Part shown: piece by piece, positions 14,843 to 24,458 of the stretch
Layout: each line of letters begins with the position of its first letter
Numbering within the stretch: position 1 is the first letter of the stretch
DNA from: Bacteroidota bacterium
GTDB lineage: Bacteria; Bacteroidota; Bacteroidia; Flavobacteriales_D; Crocinitomicaceae
Direction of reading: 5' to 3'
DNA length: 44,618 nucleotides
Assembly (NCBI GenBank): GCA_947378245.1
Contig: CANCJF010000007.1
Location: forward strand, 1-44,618
Notes under the pieces: generated by a model
The model's database searches: none
What the model was told of the DNA's origin: nothing
The model's input: only the letters and a program-made list of their open reading frames with translations
Made by a program: the position numbers and the translations under genes

Positions 14843-17621
14843 AAAATTATTTCTATTAGATGCTTTTGCATTGATTTACAGAGCGTATTTTGCGTTTGCG
14901 AAGAATCCACGTGTGAATTCGAAAGGACAAAATACGTCTGCAGCATTTGGTTTTACGAATGCGTTGATCGATGTAATAAAAAAAGAGCAACCAACGCATT
15001 TAGCGGTGGTGTTTGACGCACCTGGAGGGGCAACGAATCGTCAGGAAGACTTTGCGGCGTATAAAGCGAACCGTCAGGAAATGCCAGAAGATTTACGTGC
15101 TATGATTGACCCGATTAAAAAAATTGTGGAGGCTTTTAATATTCCTATTTTGTTGAAATCTGGATTTGAAGCAGATGATGTTATTGGAACGTTAGCAAAA
15201 GTTGCTGAAAAAGAAGGGTATTATACCTATATGATGACTCCGGATAAGGATTTTGGTCAGTTGGTATCGGATAAAATATTTATTTACAAACCTGGTAGAG
15301 GAGGAGATCCTGCTTCTGTATTGGGTGTGAATGAGGTATGTGAAAAATTTGAAGTAGATCACCCTTTGAAAGTCATTGATATACTTGGATTGTGGGGTGA
15401 TGCAGCAGATAACATTCCTGGAATTCCTGGAATTGGAGAGAAAACTTCCAAAAAATTAATTCAAGAATTTGGTTCTTTAGAGAATATAATTGCAAATGCG
15501 GATAAATTAAAAGGCAAAATGCGTGAAAACGTAATTGAATTTGCTGATCAAGGACGTTTGTCAAAACAATTGGCTACCATCATCTTAGATGTCGATGTAC
15601 CTTTTGATCCTGAGCATTTGATCATGTGTGAACCAGACGCTGAAAAAATCAAGGAAGTATTTACCGAATTAGAATTTAGAACATTAGCGAAACGCGTTAT
15701 CGGAGAAGAAATTACAGTTACTGCTTCCGTGAATGAAGCAGGTCAATTTGATTTATTCGGTACGCAAAGTTTATTGGAAATTCAAACACCTGTTCAGACT
15801 TCAGATTTAAAAACGATTGCAACAGAAAAACCGAATTACCATTTAATCACCAATTCCGAAGAACGTGCTGAATTGTTAGAATTGTTAGTAAAACAACCGG
15901 TTGTATGTTTTGATACGGAAACAACTGCTGTTGATGCCTTACTTGCAGAATTAGTGGGGATGTCTTTCTCTTTCAATGCGCGTGAAGCTTTTTATGTTGC
16001 GGTACCTGAAAATCGTCAAGAAGCACAACAAATCGTAGACACATTCAAGCCTTTCTTTGAGAATGCTGCGATTGAAAAAATTGGTCACAACATCAAATAC
16101 GACTTACAAGTACTTGAAAATTATGGAGTCGAAGTGACTGGTTCCTTGTTTGATACAATGATTGCGCATTACTTAATTCAGCCTGAATCCAAACAAAGCA
16201 TGGACTTCTTGGCGGAATATTATTTACAATATAAACCTGTATCGATTACCGAATTGATTGGTAAAAAAGGAAAAAATCAAGGAAACATGCGCGACCTTGA
16301 TCCGATACAAGTTTCTGATTATGCGTGTGAAGATGCGGATATAACCTTTCAACTTTACCAAATATTAGCTCCACAAATTCAAAAAGAACACCTTAACGAT
16401 TTGTTTAGAACCATGGAAATGCCTTTGGTTTCTGTGATTCAACGCATGGAACGTGAAGGAATTGCGATTGATGTGGAGGGATTGAAAGCCTTGTCTTTGC
16501 GTTTGGAAGAAGAATCGGTGAGTTTGGAAAAAGAAATCAAAGAAATTTCGGGGGAAGATTTCAATTTAGATTCACCTAAACAATTAGGAGAAGTCTTGTT
16601 TGAGAAAATGAAGATCAACGCAAAAGCGAAGAAAACGAAAACGGGCCAATACCAAACTTCGGAAGATGCCTTAGAACAATACCGCAACGATCACCCAATC
16701 ATTGGAAAAATATTAGAATACCGTCAAAATAAAAAACTAAAAGGAACCTACGTAGACCCACTTCCTACCTTATTGAATCCGAATGATCACCGTGTGCATA
16801 CAAGTTACATGCAAACGGTAACAGCTACGGGTCGTTTGAGTTCCAACAATCCAAACTTGCAAAACATTCCAATTCGTACGCAAAAAGGAAAAGAAATTCG
16901 TAAGACCTTTATTTCACGTGGTTCAGACTTCAAAATCATGGCGGCGGATTATTCTCAAATTGAACTTCGTATCATAGCTGCCTTGAGTAAAGACCCAGGA
17001 ATGATTGACGCATTTCAAAAAGGAATCGACATTCACACAGCAACAGCTGCAAATGTATTTCATGTTCCATTAGAGGAAGTAACGAAAGACCAACGTAGTG
17101 CTGCGAAAGCGGTTAACTTCGGAATTATGTACGGTCAAGGTCCATTTGGATTAGCGCAAAATTTAGGAATCTCTCGTACCGAAGCAAAATCCATCATTGA
17201 ACGTTATTTTGAGCAATTCGGGACCATTAAATCTTTCATGGATGGTTTGGTGAACGATGCACGAGAATTGGGTTATGTGGAAACCATCATGAAACGTAGA
17301 AGATACCTTCCAGACATTAATTCTGCCAATGCGATTGTTCGTGGATTTGCTGAAAGAAATGCCATTAATGCTCCAATTCAAGGTTCAGCAGCAGATATTA
17401 TTAAACTGGCGATGATAGCGGTAGATAAAGCGATGATTGATCAAAAAGTACAATCTAAATTGTTGTTGCAAGTACACGATGAGTTGGTGTTTGATGTGCA
17501 CGTTTCGGAACAAGATTTGATGCAGAAATTGGTAAAAGAAGCCATGGAATCAGCAGTTAGTCTGGTTGTACCAATGGAAGTGGAAGTAAAAATTGCTGAT
17601 AACTGGTTGGATGCCCATTAA
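14820..17621 (+). CDS. polA: DNA polymerase I with 5' nuclease and intact proofreading domain
   Basis: PolA removes RNA primers and fills gaps during replication and repair. The 933-aa protein starts MITPVHDKKLFLLDAFALIYRAYFAF, matching the usual 5'-nuclease start. The nuclease domain (1-~310) includes FEADDVIGTLA and DNIPGIPGIGEKTSKKL. The 3'-5' exonuclease retains the acidic residues DTE (about 365-367), D in HNIKYDLQVL and the YACEDAD motif, so proofreading should be active. The polymerase domain has motif A DYSQIELRI (D710), motif B RSAAKAVNFGIMYG and motif C QVHDELVFDVH (D887). The start overlaps the preceding lipoprotein gene by 23 nt, and the TraB-like gene starts 8 nt after its stop. 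Confidence 0.98.
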   Translation: MITPVHDKKLFLLDAFALIYRAYFAFAKNPRVNSKGQNTSAAFGFTNALIDVIKKEQPTHLAVVFDAPGGATNRQEDFAAYKANRQEMPEDLRAMIDPIKKIVEAFNIPILLKSGFEADDVIGTLAKVAEKEGYYTYMMTPDKDFGQLVSDKIFIYKPGRGGDPASVLGVNEVCEKFEVDHPLKVIDILGLWGDAADNIPGIPGIGEKTSKKLIQEFGSLENIIANADKLKGKMRENVIEFADQGRLSKQLATIILDVDVPFDPEHLIMCEPDAEKIKEVFTELEFRTLAKRVIGEEITVTASVNEAGQFDLFGTQSLLEIQTPVQTSDLKTIATEKPNYHLITNSEERAELLELLVKQPVVCFDTETTAVDALLAELVGMSFSFNAREAFYVAVPENRQEAQQIVDTFKPFFENAAIEKIGHNIKYDLQVLENYGVEVTGSLFDTMIAHYLIQPESKQSMDFLAEYYLQYKPVSITELIGKKGKNQGNMRDLDPIQVSDYACEDADITFQLYQILAPQIQKEHLNDLFRTMEMPLVSVIQRMEREGIAIDVEGLKALSLRLEEESVSLEKEIKEISGEDFNLDSPKQLGEVLFEKMKINAKAKKTKTGQYQTSEDALEQYRNDHPIIGKILEYRQNKKLKGTYVDPLPTLLNPNDHRVHTSYMQTVTATGRLSSNNPNLQNIPIRTQKGKEIRKTFISRGSDFKIMAADYSQIELRIIAALSKDPGMIDAFQKGIDIHTATAANVFHVPLEEVTKDQRSAAKAVNFGIMYGQGPFGLAQNLGISRTEAKSIIERYFEQFGTIKSFMDGLVNDARELGYVETIMKRRRYLPDINSANAIVRGFAERNAINAPIQGSAADIIKLAMIAVDKAMIDQKVQSKLLLQVHDELVFDVHVSEQDLMQKLVKEAMESAVSLVVPMEVEVKIADNWLDAH

Positions 17622-17629
17622 TCGATAAG

Positions 17630-18850
17630 ATGCGAAATTGCTTGTTGTTTTTGCTTGTTATTGCGACATATTTCGATGTGTCAGCCCAAACTACGTCTAG
17701 CAATTCCAATCAATTACTGTGGAAAATCACTGGGAGAAAATTAAAAAAACCGAGTTACATCTACGGAACTTATCATTCCAACGACCCACGCGTGTTCAAA
17801 TTTTCAGATAGTACCTACAGTGTTTTGTTGCGTTCCGAAGCCATTGTGATCGAAGCAGATATGTATAGCATGTTTGCAGAATTAGACACCCGAAGCAATA
17901 CACCCCATTTTGAATTTGACGCTGCAGGTACTCCTTATACTACAAGTAAAAGAGCTACAAAAACAAGTTACGGTTCGGAGGATGGTCGACCGCAATTTCT
18001 AGATCTATATATCCAATTATTAGCCTATAATCTAAATAAAAAGTGTTTTACGTTAGAATCCGTAGAGGATCAGCTTGCTGCCTATTCAGTGATCAACAAA
18101 TCTAAACTCCTTGGAATTAGTACGCCTACTGAAAAAATTAGTCAGGAGAAACTAATGGAAGTCTACCTTTCGGGAAACATCGAGCGCATACGAGAAATGA
18201 TGGAACGCCAACTTGCATCCACGAAAGAAGGATACCAATGGATGATTACCGAACGTAATTTCATCATGGCAGATGGGATAGATACCTTGTGTAAAAAAAA
18301 CAGCTTGTTCATTGCTGTTGGCGCTGCCCACTTGGCTGGTTCGACAGGCATTCTACAAATACTCAAAAACCGAGGTTATAAAATACAACAAGTAAATGCG
18401 ACTTATTCCATCGAATCGACAGTAGCTGCCAAGGAACTCCTAAAACAAAATAGTTTTACCTTCGCAGATCCTTCGTCGGGAATCAGTGTTCAATTTGGAG
18501 GAAAGCCATTGATCAAAAAAGAAGAGAATTACGAAGAAATTGTTTACCGTGAAATGGGTCAGGGAAATACCTACCTCATTGAGGTTGAAAATATTGGAAA
18601 AAATTACAACCTAGCGAAATACGTAGAAAGTATTTTCAATGCTCCTGAACAAACGAAGATTCAAGAACTGACAATACAAAATGGGATTCAAGCTTTTGAA
18701 GGTCTCGCTTACGTCTATGGAATTGGACACTGTTGGAGACGTGTGTTTGTCTATAAAAACAAGTTGATCAAATTAAGTTGTTATGGTGGTAATAAATTTA
18801 TGAGTACGGATCGGTACAAGAAGTTTTTTGATCGGGTGGCGTTGTTTTAA
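17630..18850 (+). CDS. TraB/GumN family exported protein
   Basis: The 406-aa protein has a signal peptide (MRNCLLFLLVIATYFDVSAQ). The family signatures are LWKITGRKLKKPSYIYGTYHSNDPR at the N-terminus and FIAVGAAHLAGSTGILQILKNRGY in the middle. The two histidine-containing motifs (GTYH and GAAHLAG) are the hallmark of TraB/GumN proteins, proposed to be metalloprotease-like but poorly characterised. The core ends near residue 265. About 140 further residues of unknown function follow, longer than the usual family member. It is 8 nt downstream of polA and probably co-transcribed with it, a linkage that may not be functional. Confidence 0.85.
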   Translation: MRNCLLFLLVIATYFDVSAQTTSSNSNQLLWKITGRKLKKPSYIYGTYHSNDPRVFKFSDSTYSVLLRSEAIVIEADMYSMFAELDTRSNTPHFEFDAAGTPYTTSKRATKTSYGSEDGRPQFLDLYIQLLAYNLNKKCFTLESVEDQLAAYSVINKSKLLGISTPTEKISQEKLMEVYLSGNIERIREMMERQLASTKEGYQWMITERNFIMADGIDTLCKKNSLFIAVGAAHLAGSTGILQILKNRGYKIQQVNATYSIESTVAAKELLKQNSFTFADPSSGISVQFGGKPLIKKEENYEEIVYREMGQGNTYLIEVENIGKNYNLAKYVESIFNAPEQTKIQELTIQNGIQAFEGLAYVYGIGHCWRRVFVYKNKLIKLSCYGGNKFMSTDRYKKFFDRVALF

Positions 18851-18859
18851 AAGAATAAT

Positions 18860-19585
18860 TTAATACCACAACAAATTTCGAACAATCCCTTTCATCCGTT
18901 CGTTTTGTTTAATCATATCAGCAACAAAAGTTCTAAATTCAGTCAAACTTTGTGCTTTTTTACGTTTGAATAAAGGAGTAATATTATCTAAATCAATCGT
19001 TTTACCATCAACAGATTGTGCGAAATACACCAAACTTCCATCTTCGGTCGCTAAGCCTAAAATGGCTCCCGGTAAACCTGAAATTCCATCGGGACCACAC
19101 GTTGGATTTACAGCTTCCGTATACCACGCATAAATCCGTGTAGAATCATCTTTTTGCCAGATTGCTTTGCGACAATCGTACCCTGCAATTTTACGTTTGT
19201 TGTCCGTTAATTTCCATGGAATACATTGTATGGAATCTTCTACGTAGACAAAATTTCCCAAAACATCTAGTTTCATTAAACGTTTTTGAGTTCGTAAGTT
19301 ATCTTCAAATGAATTCGTCGTTGTAAACCACCCCATTCCACGTTCTTGAGGTACATCAAAGGCAGGAAGAAAATAGGCCGATGAATCCGTAAAATACAAG
19401 GAAAACAAATCTGTTTTGATGGTTGAACCTCCCTTACGTTCGAACATCATTTTCATTTCAGGGTAACGTTTCAACAAATTAATTCTTCGCTCGTATTGGA
19501 TGACACCCGAACGGAGTTGCGCTTGCACGTCATTTCCAACTAGAAAATAGGCAACAAAGAGTAAGAATAGACTAATATTTTTCAT
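18860..19585 (-). CDS. GLPGLI family exported protein
   Basis: The name motif is visible as GISGLPGAILGLATEDGS. The ATG at 19585 gives a signal peptide (MKNISLFLLFVAYFLVGNDVQA) and 241 aa. The track's earlier start (19615) would add unlikely residues and increase the overlap with its neighbour. The family occurs in Bacteroidota, commonly next to an OMP_b-brl_3 receptor gene as here, but its function is unknown. AYTEAV-like and CRKAIW segments are typical. The start overlaps the 3' end of the upstream receptor gene by 14 nt, so the two proteins are made from one transcript and probably act together at the outer membrane. Confidence 0.9.
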   Translation of the reverse strand: MKNISLFLLFVAYFLVGNDVQAQLRSGVIQYERRINLLKRYPEMKMMFERKGGSTIKTDLFSLYFTDSSAYFLPAFDVPQERGMGWFTTTNSFEDNLRTQKRLMKLDVLGNFVYVEDSIQCIPWKLTDNKRKIAGYDCRKAIWQKDDSTRIYAWYTEAVNPTCGPDGISGLPGAILGLATEDGSLVYFAQSVDGKTIDLDNITPLFKRKKAQSLTEFRTFVADMIKQNERMKGIVRNLLWY

Positions 19586-22301
19586 TTCTCGGTGGTCTTG
19601 GCATGCCTGGTCCAAAAGGAGGCATTTTGGTGGATGGATCTTGTGGCGTATTCGGTGGGTCGAAACGGTAACTTAAACGAAACAGAAAATAACGAGTGAT
19701 AATTGTATTACGAATATCTGAGATTTGATTGGAGGTAATTGTACGTTGAATTTGTAAGTTTTGATTTAGGATGTCATATGCTTCAAATCCAATGTTCAAA
19801 CGCTTATTTTTTAGTACATATTTCGAAACTGTAGCATTCCAAATAGAGCGATTAATATTAAATCCATTGGTACGACCTGTAGTAATTTGTTGATTCACAC
19901 TTGTCGTCAGTAAAAAATTATATTTAGGAACATTCCAAGAAATGTCAAGGGTATTGTTGTAACTGAAATAGGGATTTTGTTTAATAAAAAGTGAAGAACC
20001 TGTAGGTTTGTTATATGACATGGATCCATTTAAGGAAACTGTAATCGTGTCTGTGGAATAGGATAGGCCTAAATTTGGTGTTATTGCAGACTGTAAAGTA
20101 CTATATTGAAATCCATTGATTAAGTTTTTCGAATACGTATGACTCAAGTCTAAACCACCTAAAAGGAACATTGAATGTTTCGGAATACCATGTTTATAAT
20201 TACACGAAAGACTGTAATTTTGATTTCCGTTGATATTCACTGTCTGAGAAACAGTCCTACCCGAATTATCATAGGTTAAAGAATTCGCAAAGTCATTATC
20301 AATAAAATCAGCATTTGCACGTAAGAAAAAGTACCTACTCAATAAATTATTAAAACGTGAAATGGAAAGTGAAGCCGTTTGTTTAAATGAAGGTTTCAAA
20401 TTTGAGTTACCAATGGTTTGATAATTTAAATTCGTGTTATTTAATACCGGTTGTAATTGATTTATAGTTGGTATTGGGGAACTCGTACTATACCCAACGT
20501 TAATTCGAATGGCATTTTTTTGATTATACGTATAACTCGCGTAAGGTAAATATTGGTTATTATTTAAGGAGAACAAAGATCCAGAGGTATTATTCGTACT
20601 TGACAACGCTAGGTTTCTCAATGCGCTTCCAATGGTTACTAAATGTGCTCCCGATTTACGAGTCAAACTTAACTTTCCTCTATTTATAATTGTTATACGA
20701 GAATAGTCTGAACTAAACTTACTATTTGGGATAAAAACTTGATTTTGAATATCTGATATTTTACGAATCTGATGATCTGTTGTCGTATTATTCATATACT
20801 CCACGTTCAGATTAACCCGATTCGTTAATGGTTCTGTATGAAACAAGGTGAGTGATTGATTGAGTGTTTTTTGTGTTATGTTATTATTTTGATTGGTTTG
20901 TTTTAAAAGGTTAGCAGCTTGATTACTAAAATTCACGCCACCCAAATCGTGATTATCGGAATAATCAATCTCACTCGAAATGGAACTTTCACGTTTTGGT
21001 TTCATGTATTTTTTTTCCAGTTTCAAGGTATTAGTTAAACTCACTTCCACTGATGAATCTGTCACATTATTCGTACTTGATCGAAACTGATTTCTACTAT
21101 TATTTAGGTAAGAAGAACTATTTTGATTGTCCGATTTTTGAAGTGAATATTTAATTTCAGGAACTAATTCTAATGTCGTTAATGAATCTAATTTCCATTT
21201 ATTTTCGATGGTAATAGTATGATTTTGTTGACGTGTATAGTTGTTTTGTTGACTTTCATTGTAATAACTTGTATCCGCCATCAGGTATTGTGTGTTATTT
21301 TTTGTGATACTTCTGGTTTTCAAATCCCTGTATTGATAGTTGATTTCAAAGAAGTGTTTATTATTTTCTCCATATGAATTTTTGAATCGCGCACCAGTCG
21401 TAAAATTATCAGGAAAACCATTGCTAGTACTGTTTGTAACTGCATTGTTCATCCCGTATTTATTTTGGTCTTGCCAGTTAAAACCTAGTCGCGGAGTATT
21501 ATTTTTCAACACATAAAACGAATAATTTTTTTTGTTCTGATAGCGGTTAAATAAGAGCTCTCCCTCATAAAATTTTTGACCGTCAGTTGCCAAAGAAGCT
21601 TTCCCAAAATAACCTTTTTTTGCATCGTCTTTTAATTTCAAGTTCATGATTTGTTTCGCCTCTTCTCCATTCTCTGTGTTGTTTTTCTTCTCGTAAATCT
21701 GTACATTTTGAATCGCTTTTGCCCCTAGGTTTTTCGTAGCAACAGTAGGGTCATTTCCAAAAAATTCGTCTCCATCTACGTAAATTTGATCAATATCCTT
21801 TCCTTGAAAGGTCACTTTTCCACGAGCATCCACGGATACTCCTGGTAATTTCCGCAACAAATCTTCCACCACCCCATTTTCTCTTACTTTGAAAGAATCA
21901 GCCACAAACACCAAGGTATCGCCTTTGTAGTAGATTGGACTTTTGTTCACATAAATAAAAGCAGGTGCTAATTCCTTTTTGGAATTATCTAATTGAACAG
22001 CAGGTAAGGTGATGAATTTTTCATTTTGATTTCCAAAGACATACATAAATTGATCCTGAAAATTGGGATGACCAATCGTGATTTTAAACGTATCGATGGG
22101 GAGGTTTGTCAAACTAAATTCTCCTGCTTTATTGGTCCTTGTAAACTGAACAAGAATAGAGTCTTTCACTTTTGAAGCAATAACTATCGCGCCTGATATT
22201 GGTTTTAGATTTGAGAAATCCTGCACTTTTCCTTGGATTGTAAGTTGTGCCCAACTAAATTGCAGGAAAAACAGCAGGAAAAAGGACAGTATGAATTTCA
22301 T
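19572..22301 (-). CDS. TonB-dependent-receptor-like outer-membrane protein (OMP_b-brl_3)
   Basis: The 909-aa protein has a signal peptide (MKFILSFFLLFFLQFSWAQ). A carboxypeptidase-regulatory-like domain follows (LTIQGKVQDFSNLKPISGAIVIA...GEFSLTNLPIDTFKITIGH, about 20-100). A plug-like region comes next (VVEDLLRKLPGVSVDARGKVTFQGKDIDQIYVDGDEFFG, about 145-185). The rest is a long Asn/Ser/Tyr-rich beta-barrel. The C-terminus has a Pro-rich tail (PPNTPQDPSTKMPPFGPGMP) after the last strand YFLFRLSYRF. Such receptors import or export ligands with the help of a periplasmic partner. The ligand is unknown. It is paired with a GLPGLI gene that overlaps its 3' end. No TonB box is obvious. Confidence 0.88.
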   Translation of the reverse strand: MKFILSFFLLFFLQFSWAQLTIQGKVQDFSNLKPISGAIVIASKVKDSILVQFTRTNKAGEFSLTNLPIDTFKITIGHPNFQDQFMYVFGNQNEKFITLPAVQLDNSKKELAPAFIYVNKSPIYYKGDTLVFVADSFKVRENGVVEDLLRKLPGVSVDARGKVTFQGKDIDQIYVDGDEFFGNDPTVATKNLGAKAIQNVQIYEKKNNTENGEEAKQIMNLKLKDDAKKGYFGKASLATDGQKFYEGELLFNRYQNKKNYSFYVLKNNTPRLGFNWQDQNKYGMNNAVTNSTSNGFPDNFTTGARFKNSYGENNKHFFEINYQYRDLKTRSITKNNTQYLMADTSYYNESQQNNYTRQQNHTITIENKWKLDSLTTLELVPEIKYSLQKSDNQNSSSYLNNSRNQFRSSTNNVTDSSVEVSLTNTLKLEKKYMKPKRESSISSEIDYSDNHDLGGVNFSNQAANLLKQTNQNNNITQKTLNQSLTLFHTEPLTNRVNLNVEYMNNTTTDHQIRKISDIQNQVFIPNSKFSSDYSRITIINRGKLSLTRKSGAHLVTIGSALRNLALSSTNNTSGSLFSLNNNQYLPYASYTYNQKNAIRINVGYSTSSPIPTINQLQPVLNNTNLNYQTIGNSNLKPSFKQTASLSISRFNNLLSRYFFLRANADFIDNDFANSLTYDNSGRTVSQTVNINGNQNYSLSCNYKHGIPKHSMFLLGGLDLSHTYSKNLINGFQYSTLQSAITPNLGLSYSTDTITVSLNGSMSYNKPTGSSLFIKQNPYFSYNNTLDISWNVPKYNFLLTTSVNQQITTGRTNGFNINRSIWNATVSKYVLKNKRLNIGFEAYDILNQNLQIQRTITSNQISDIRNTIITRYFLFRLSYRFDPPNTPQDPSTKMPPFGPGMPRPPRNEKY

Positions 22302-22468
22302 TTAAAGTCTACGTTTAATCGGTATTAAAATTAACGAAATATTGTAAATAAGTATGATAAAGTAGTCGAAGTATAAAATGGATGTAAAATTTGAATTCTT
22401 GTTTTAATTTTTCGCAAAATTCAACAATTTAACTAAGAATTAATATCTTCGTGGTTCAACATTTTTGA

Positions 22469-23596
22469 ATGATTCAACGTTACATTGCTCCTAAAATTAA
22501 AGAACACCTTGCAACCCACAACATTTTATTATTGTTGGGAACACGAGGCGTCCAAAAATTTAAGTTAGTTGCAAGTTGTATCGAAAATCAAGAGGAAATT
22601 TTAGCAATCGATGCATCCAAGAAAAAAGTGCGAAAAGAAATCGAAGCACTTAAATCCAATGGATATCTAACATATTTTGGGGATAAAAAATTTGTACTAA
22701 TTCGCGATGCACAATACCTTGCAAATCTACAAGACATTATCGAAGAAGTATTAGACAAAAATGCATCCTTGAATTTGGTGTTACTTTGCTCTTATGAACC
22801 GATTTTAGATCAGGTCTTGCGAGATGTACTTCAAATGGAAGGACTCGAAATAAACATTTTTCCCCTACTTTTTCAAGAAATTGCAAACCAACAAGGCATC
22901 GTAGAGTTCGATAAAAAACTAGAACAACGCATCGTTTATGGTAATTATCCAGAAGTGGTAGCAAAACCGGAAGAAGCTGAAGCTTTTTTAATACAATTGG
23001 TAAAGGATGCTATTTTTACCCAATTGAACCCGAATGAACGAATGAACAAAGGTGCAAAACTTCTGAAAATGATTCAGATTCTTGCATTTGAAATCGGTCA
23101 AGCAATATCATACAACGATGTTGGACTTCGTTGTGGATTGGATAATGAAACGGTGGAACGTTACATCGATCTTTTGGAAAAAGCATATATTCTCAAAAAA
23201 ATCCCATGTTATTTCAACAATAACACGTACGAATTGAAGAAAACACATACCGTATATTTCTTAGATAATGGCATACGTAATGCAATTATTAAAAATTTCC
23301 ATGGGTTTGATTTGCGAAACGATATCGATGCCCTATGGAAAAACTGGTTAATCGCAGAACGTATCAAATGGAATGACTATAACGGATTAAAAGCCGACTA
23401 CTACTTTTGGAAAACTCACACCAAACAACAAATGGATTTTATCGAAGAACGCGAAGGAAAATTAATGGCATACAAATCCATTTGGGACAAACGAAAAAAA
23501 CCAAAGTTTCCAGCAAGTTTCAAAAAATATTACCCGGAAGCAGGATTATTTGCTTTAAATCGAACAACCTATTGGGGATTTTTAAGTAAAAAATAA
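22469..23596 (+). CDS. AAA_14/DUF4143-type protein with degenerate nucleotide-binding motifs
   Basis: The overall layout matches the 'ATP-binding protein, AAA_14 + DUF4143' family: an N-terminal ATPase-like region, then NIFPLLFQEIANQQG and RIVYGNYPEVV. A winged-helix-like SYNDVGLRCGLDNETVERYIDLLEKAYILKKIPCY and a C-terminal nuclease-like region (VYFLDNGIRNAII...ADYYFWKTHTKQQMDFIEE) follow. The P-loop, however, reads LLLLGTRGVQKFKLVAS where the family has GxxxxGK(T/S), and the Walker B position reads FVLIRDAQYL rather than hDE. Both sites look non-functional. The frame is uninterrupted across 375 aa, so it is probably a retained inactive paralog and not a decaying gene. A glycosyltransferase gene follows 3 nt downstream. 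Confidence 0.78.
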   Translation: MIQRYIAPKIKEHLATHNILLLLGTRGVQKFKLVASCIENQEEILAIDASKKKVRKEIEALKSNGYLTYFGDKKFVLIRDAQYLANLQDIIEEVLDKNASLNLVLLCSYEPILDQVLRDVLQMEGLEINIFPLLFQEIANQQGIVEFDKKLEQRIVYGNYPEVVAKPEEAEAFLIQLVKDAIFTQLNPNERMNKGAKLLKMIQILAFEIGQAISYNDVGLRCGLDNETVERYIDLLEKAYILKKIPCYFNNNTYELKKTHTVYFLDNGIRNAIIKNFHGFDLRNDIDALWKNWLIAERIKWNDYNGLKADYYFWKTHTKQQMDFIEEREGKLMAYKSIWDKRKKPKFPASFKKYYPEAGLFALNRTTYWGFLSKK

Positions 23597-23599
23597 GAT

Positions 23600-24394
23600 A
23601 TGAAAGTAACTATCTCGATCCGACTTATTATTGCAGTTTACAAAAACACGACTTTTTTAAAGAAAGTGTTGGATTCTGTTGAACGACAAAGCTATCGCAA
23701 TTTTAAGGTGTCTATTGTTGAAGATGGAAATTCAGAAGTAATGAAAAATTTTATAGACTCCGTTCATTACTCGTTTCCTATTTCTCATTATACGCAAGAG
23801 GATGTAGGATTCCGTAAGAATAAAATACTCAATACTGCATTAAGAGAAACCACAGAAGACTTATGTGTTTTCATTGATGGTGATTGTATTTTACACGCAA
23901 ATTTTCTACGTGCGTATGCAAAAAATTTTGATACTTCTAAAGTGTTGTTTGGAAAACGAACAGATATAGATGAAGTGACTTCTAAGTATATTTTAGATAC
24001 AAATACAGTTGTCCCTCCACGATTAAAAATGATTCTAAATGGTAGCAAAAGAGTGGAGGATAGTTTTGAAATAACATGGTTTCCATCTAAGCAAACTATT
24101 ACTCCCTATCTATTAGGTTGCAACATGGGGATTCCCTTAGTGATACTTCAGGAAATTAATGGTTTTGACGAAGATTATGAATTACCAGGATATGGGGAAG
24201 ATTGTGATATCGAATGGAGAATAAGAAAGGCTGGCTACAGTTTCATTAATTTAAAATTCAAAGCGATTCAATTTCACTTCTATCACGAAAGACCAGATCG
24301 TGAAGATCAACTTCAGATTAGCAAAAAAATGTATCAACAGAAAATGATAGAAGGCGAAGTTTTTTGTAAAAATGGATTGTTGAAATCATTTTAA
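23600..24394 (+). CDS. Family 2 glycosyltransferase
   Basis: The 264-aa protein has a GT-A fold signature: LIIAVYKNTTFLKKVLDSVERQSYRNFKVSIVEDG at the start, FIDGDCILH (DxD-like metal site) in the middle, and GFDEDYELPGYGEDCDIEWRIRKAGY (the ED-x-E/D-x-x-R type acceptor/catalytic region) near the C-terminus. It has no membrane helices, so it is cytosolic or peripheral. It follows the DUF4143-type gene by 3 nt. The sugar and acceptor cannot be read from sequence. A cell-surface polysaccharide or lipid-linked glycan is likely, and the wzz/O-antigen-ligase pair lies about 3 kb away. Confidence 0.9.
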   Translation: MKVTISIRLIIAVYKNTTFLKKVLDSVERQSYRNFKVSIVEDGNSEVMKNFIDSVHYSFPISHYTQEDVGFRKNKILNTALRETTEDLCVFIDGDCILHANFLRAYAKNFDTSKVLFGKRTDIDEVTSKYILDTNTVVPPRLKMILNGSKRVEDSFEITWFPSKQTITPYLLGCNMGIPLVILQEINGFDEDYELPGYGEDCDIEWRIRKAGYSFINLKFKAIQFHFYHERPDREDQLQISKKMYQQKMIEGEVFCKNGLLKSF

Positions 24395-24458
24395 AAGGCA
24401 CGATTTTCTTCCTCCGAAAGTGTTTACTTTTACATTACTTCAATAAAAGGAACACATT

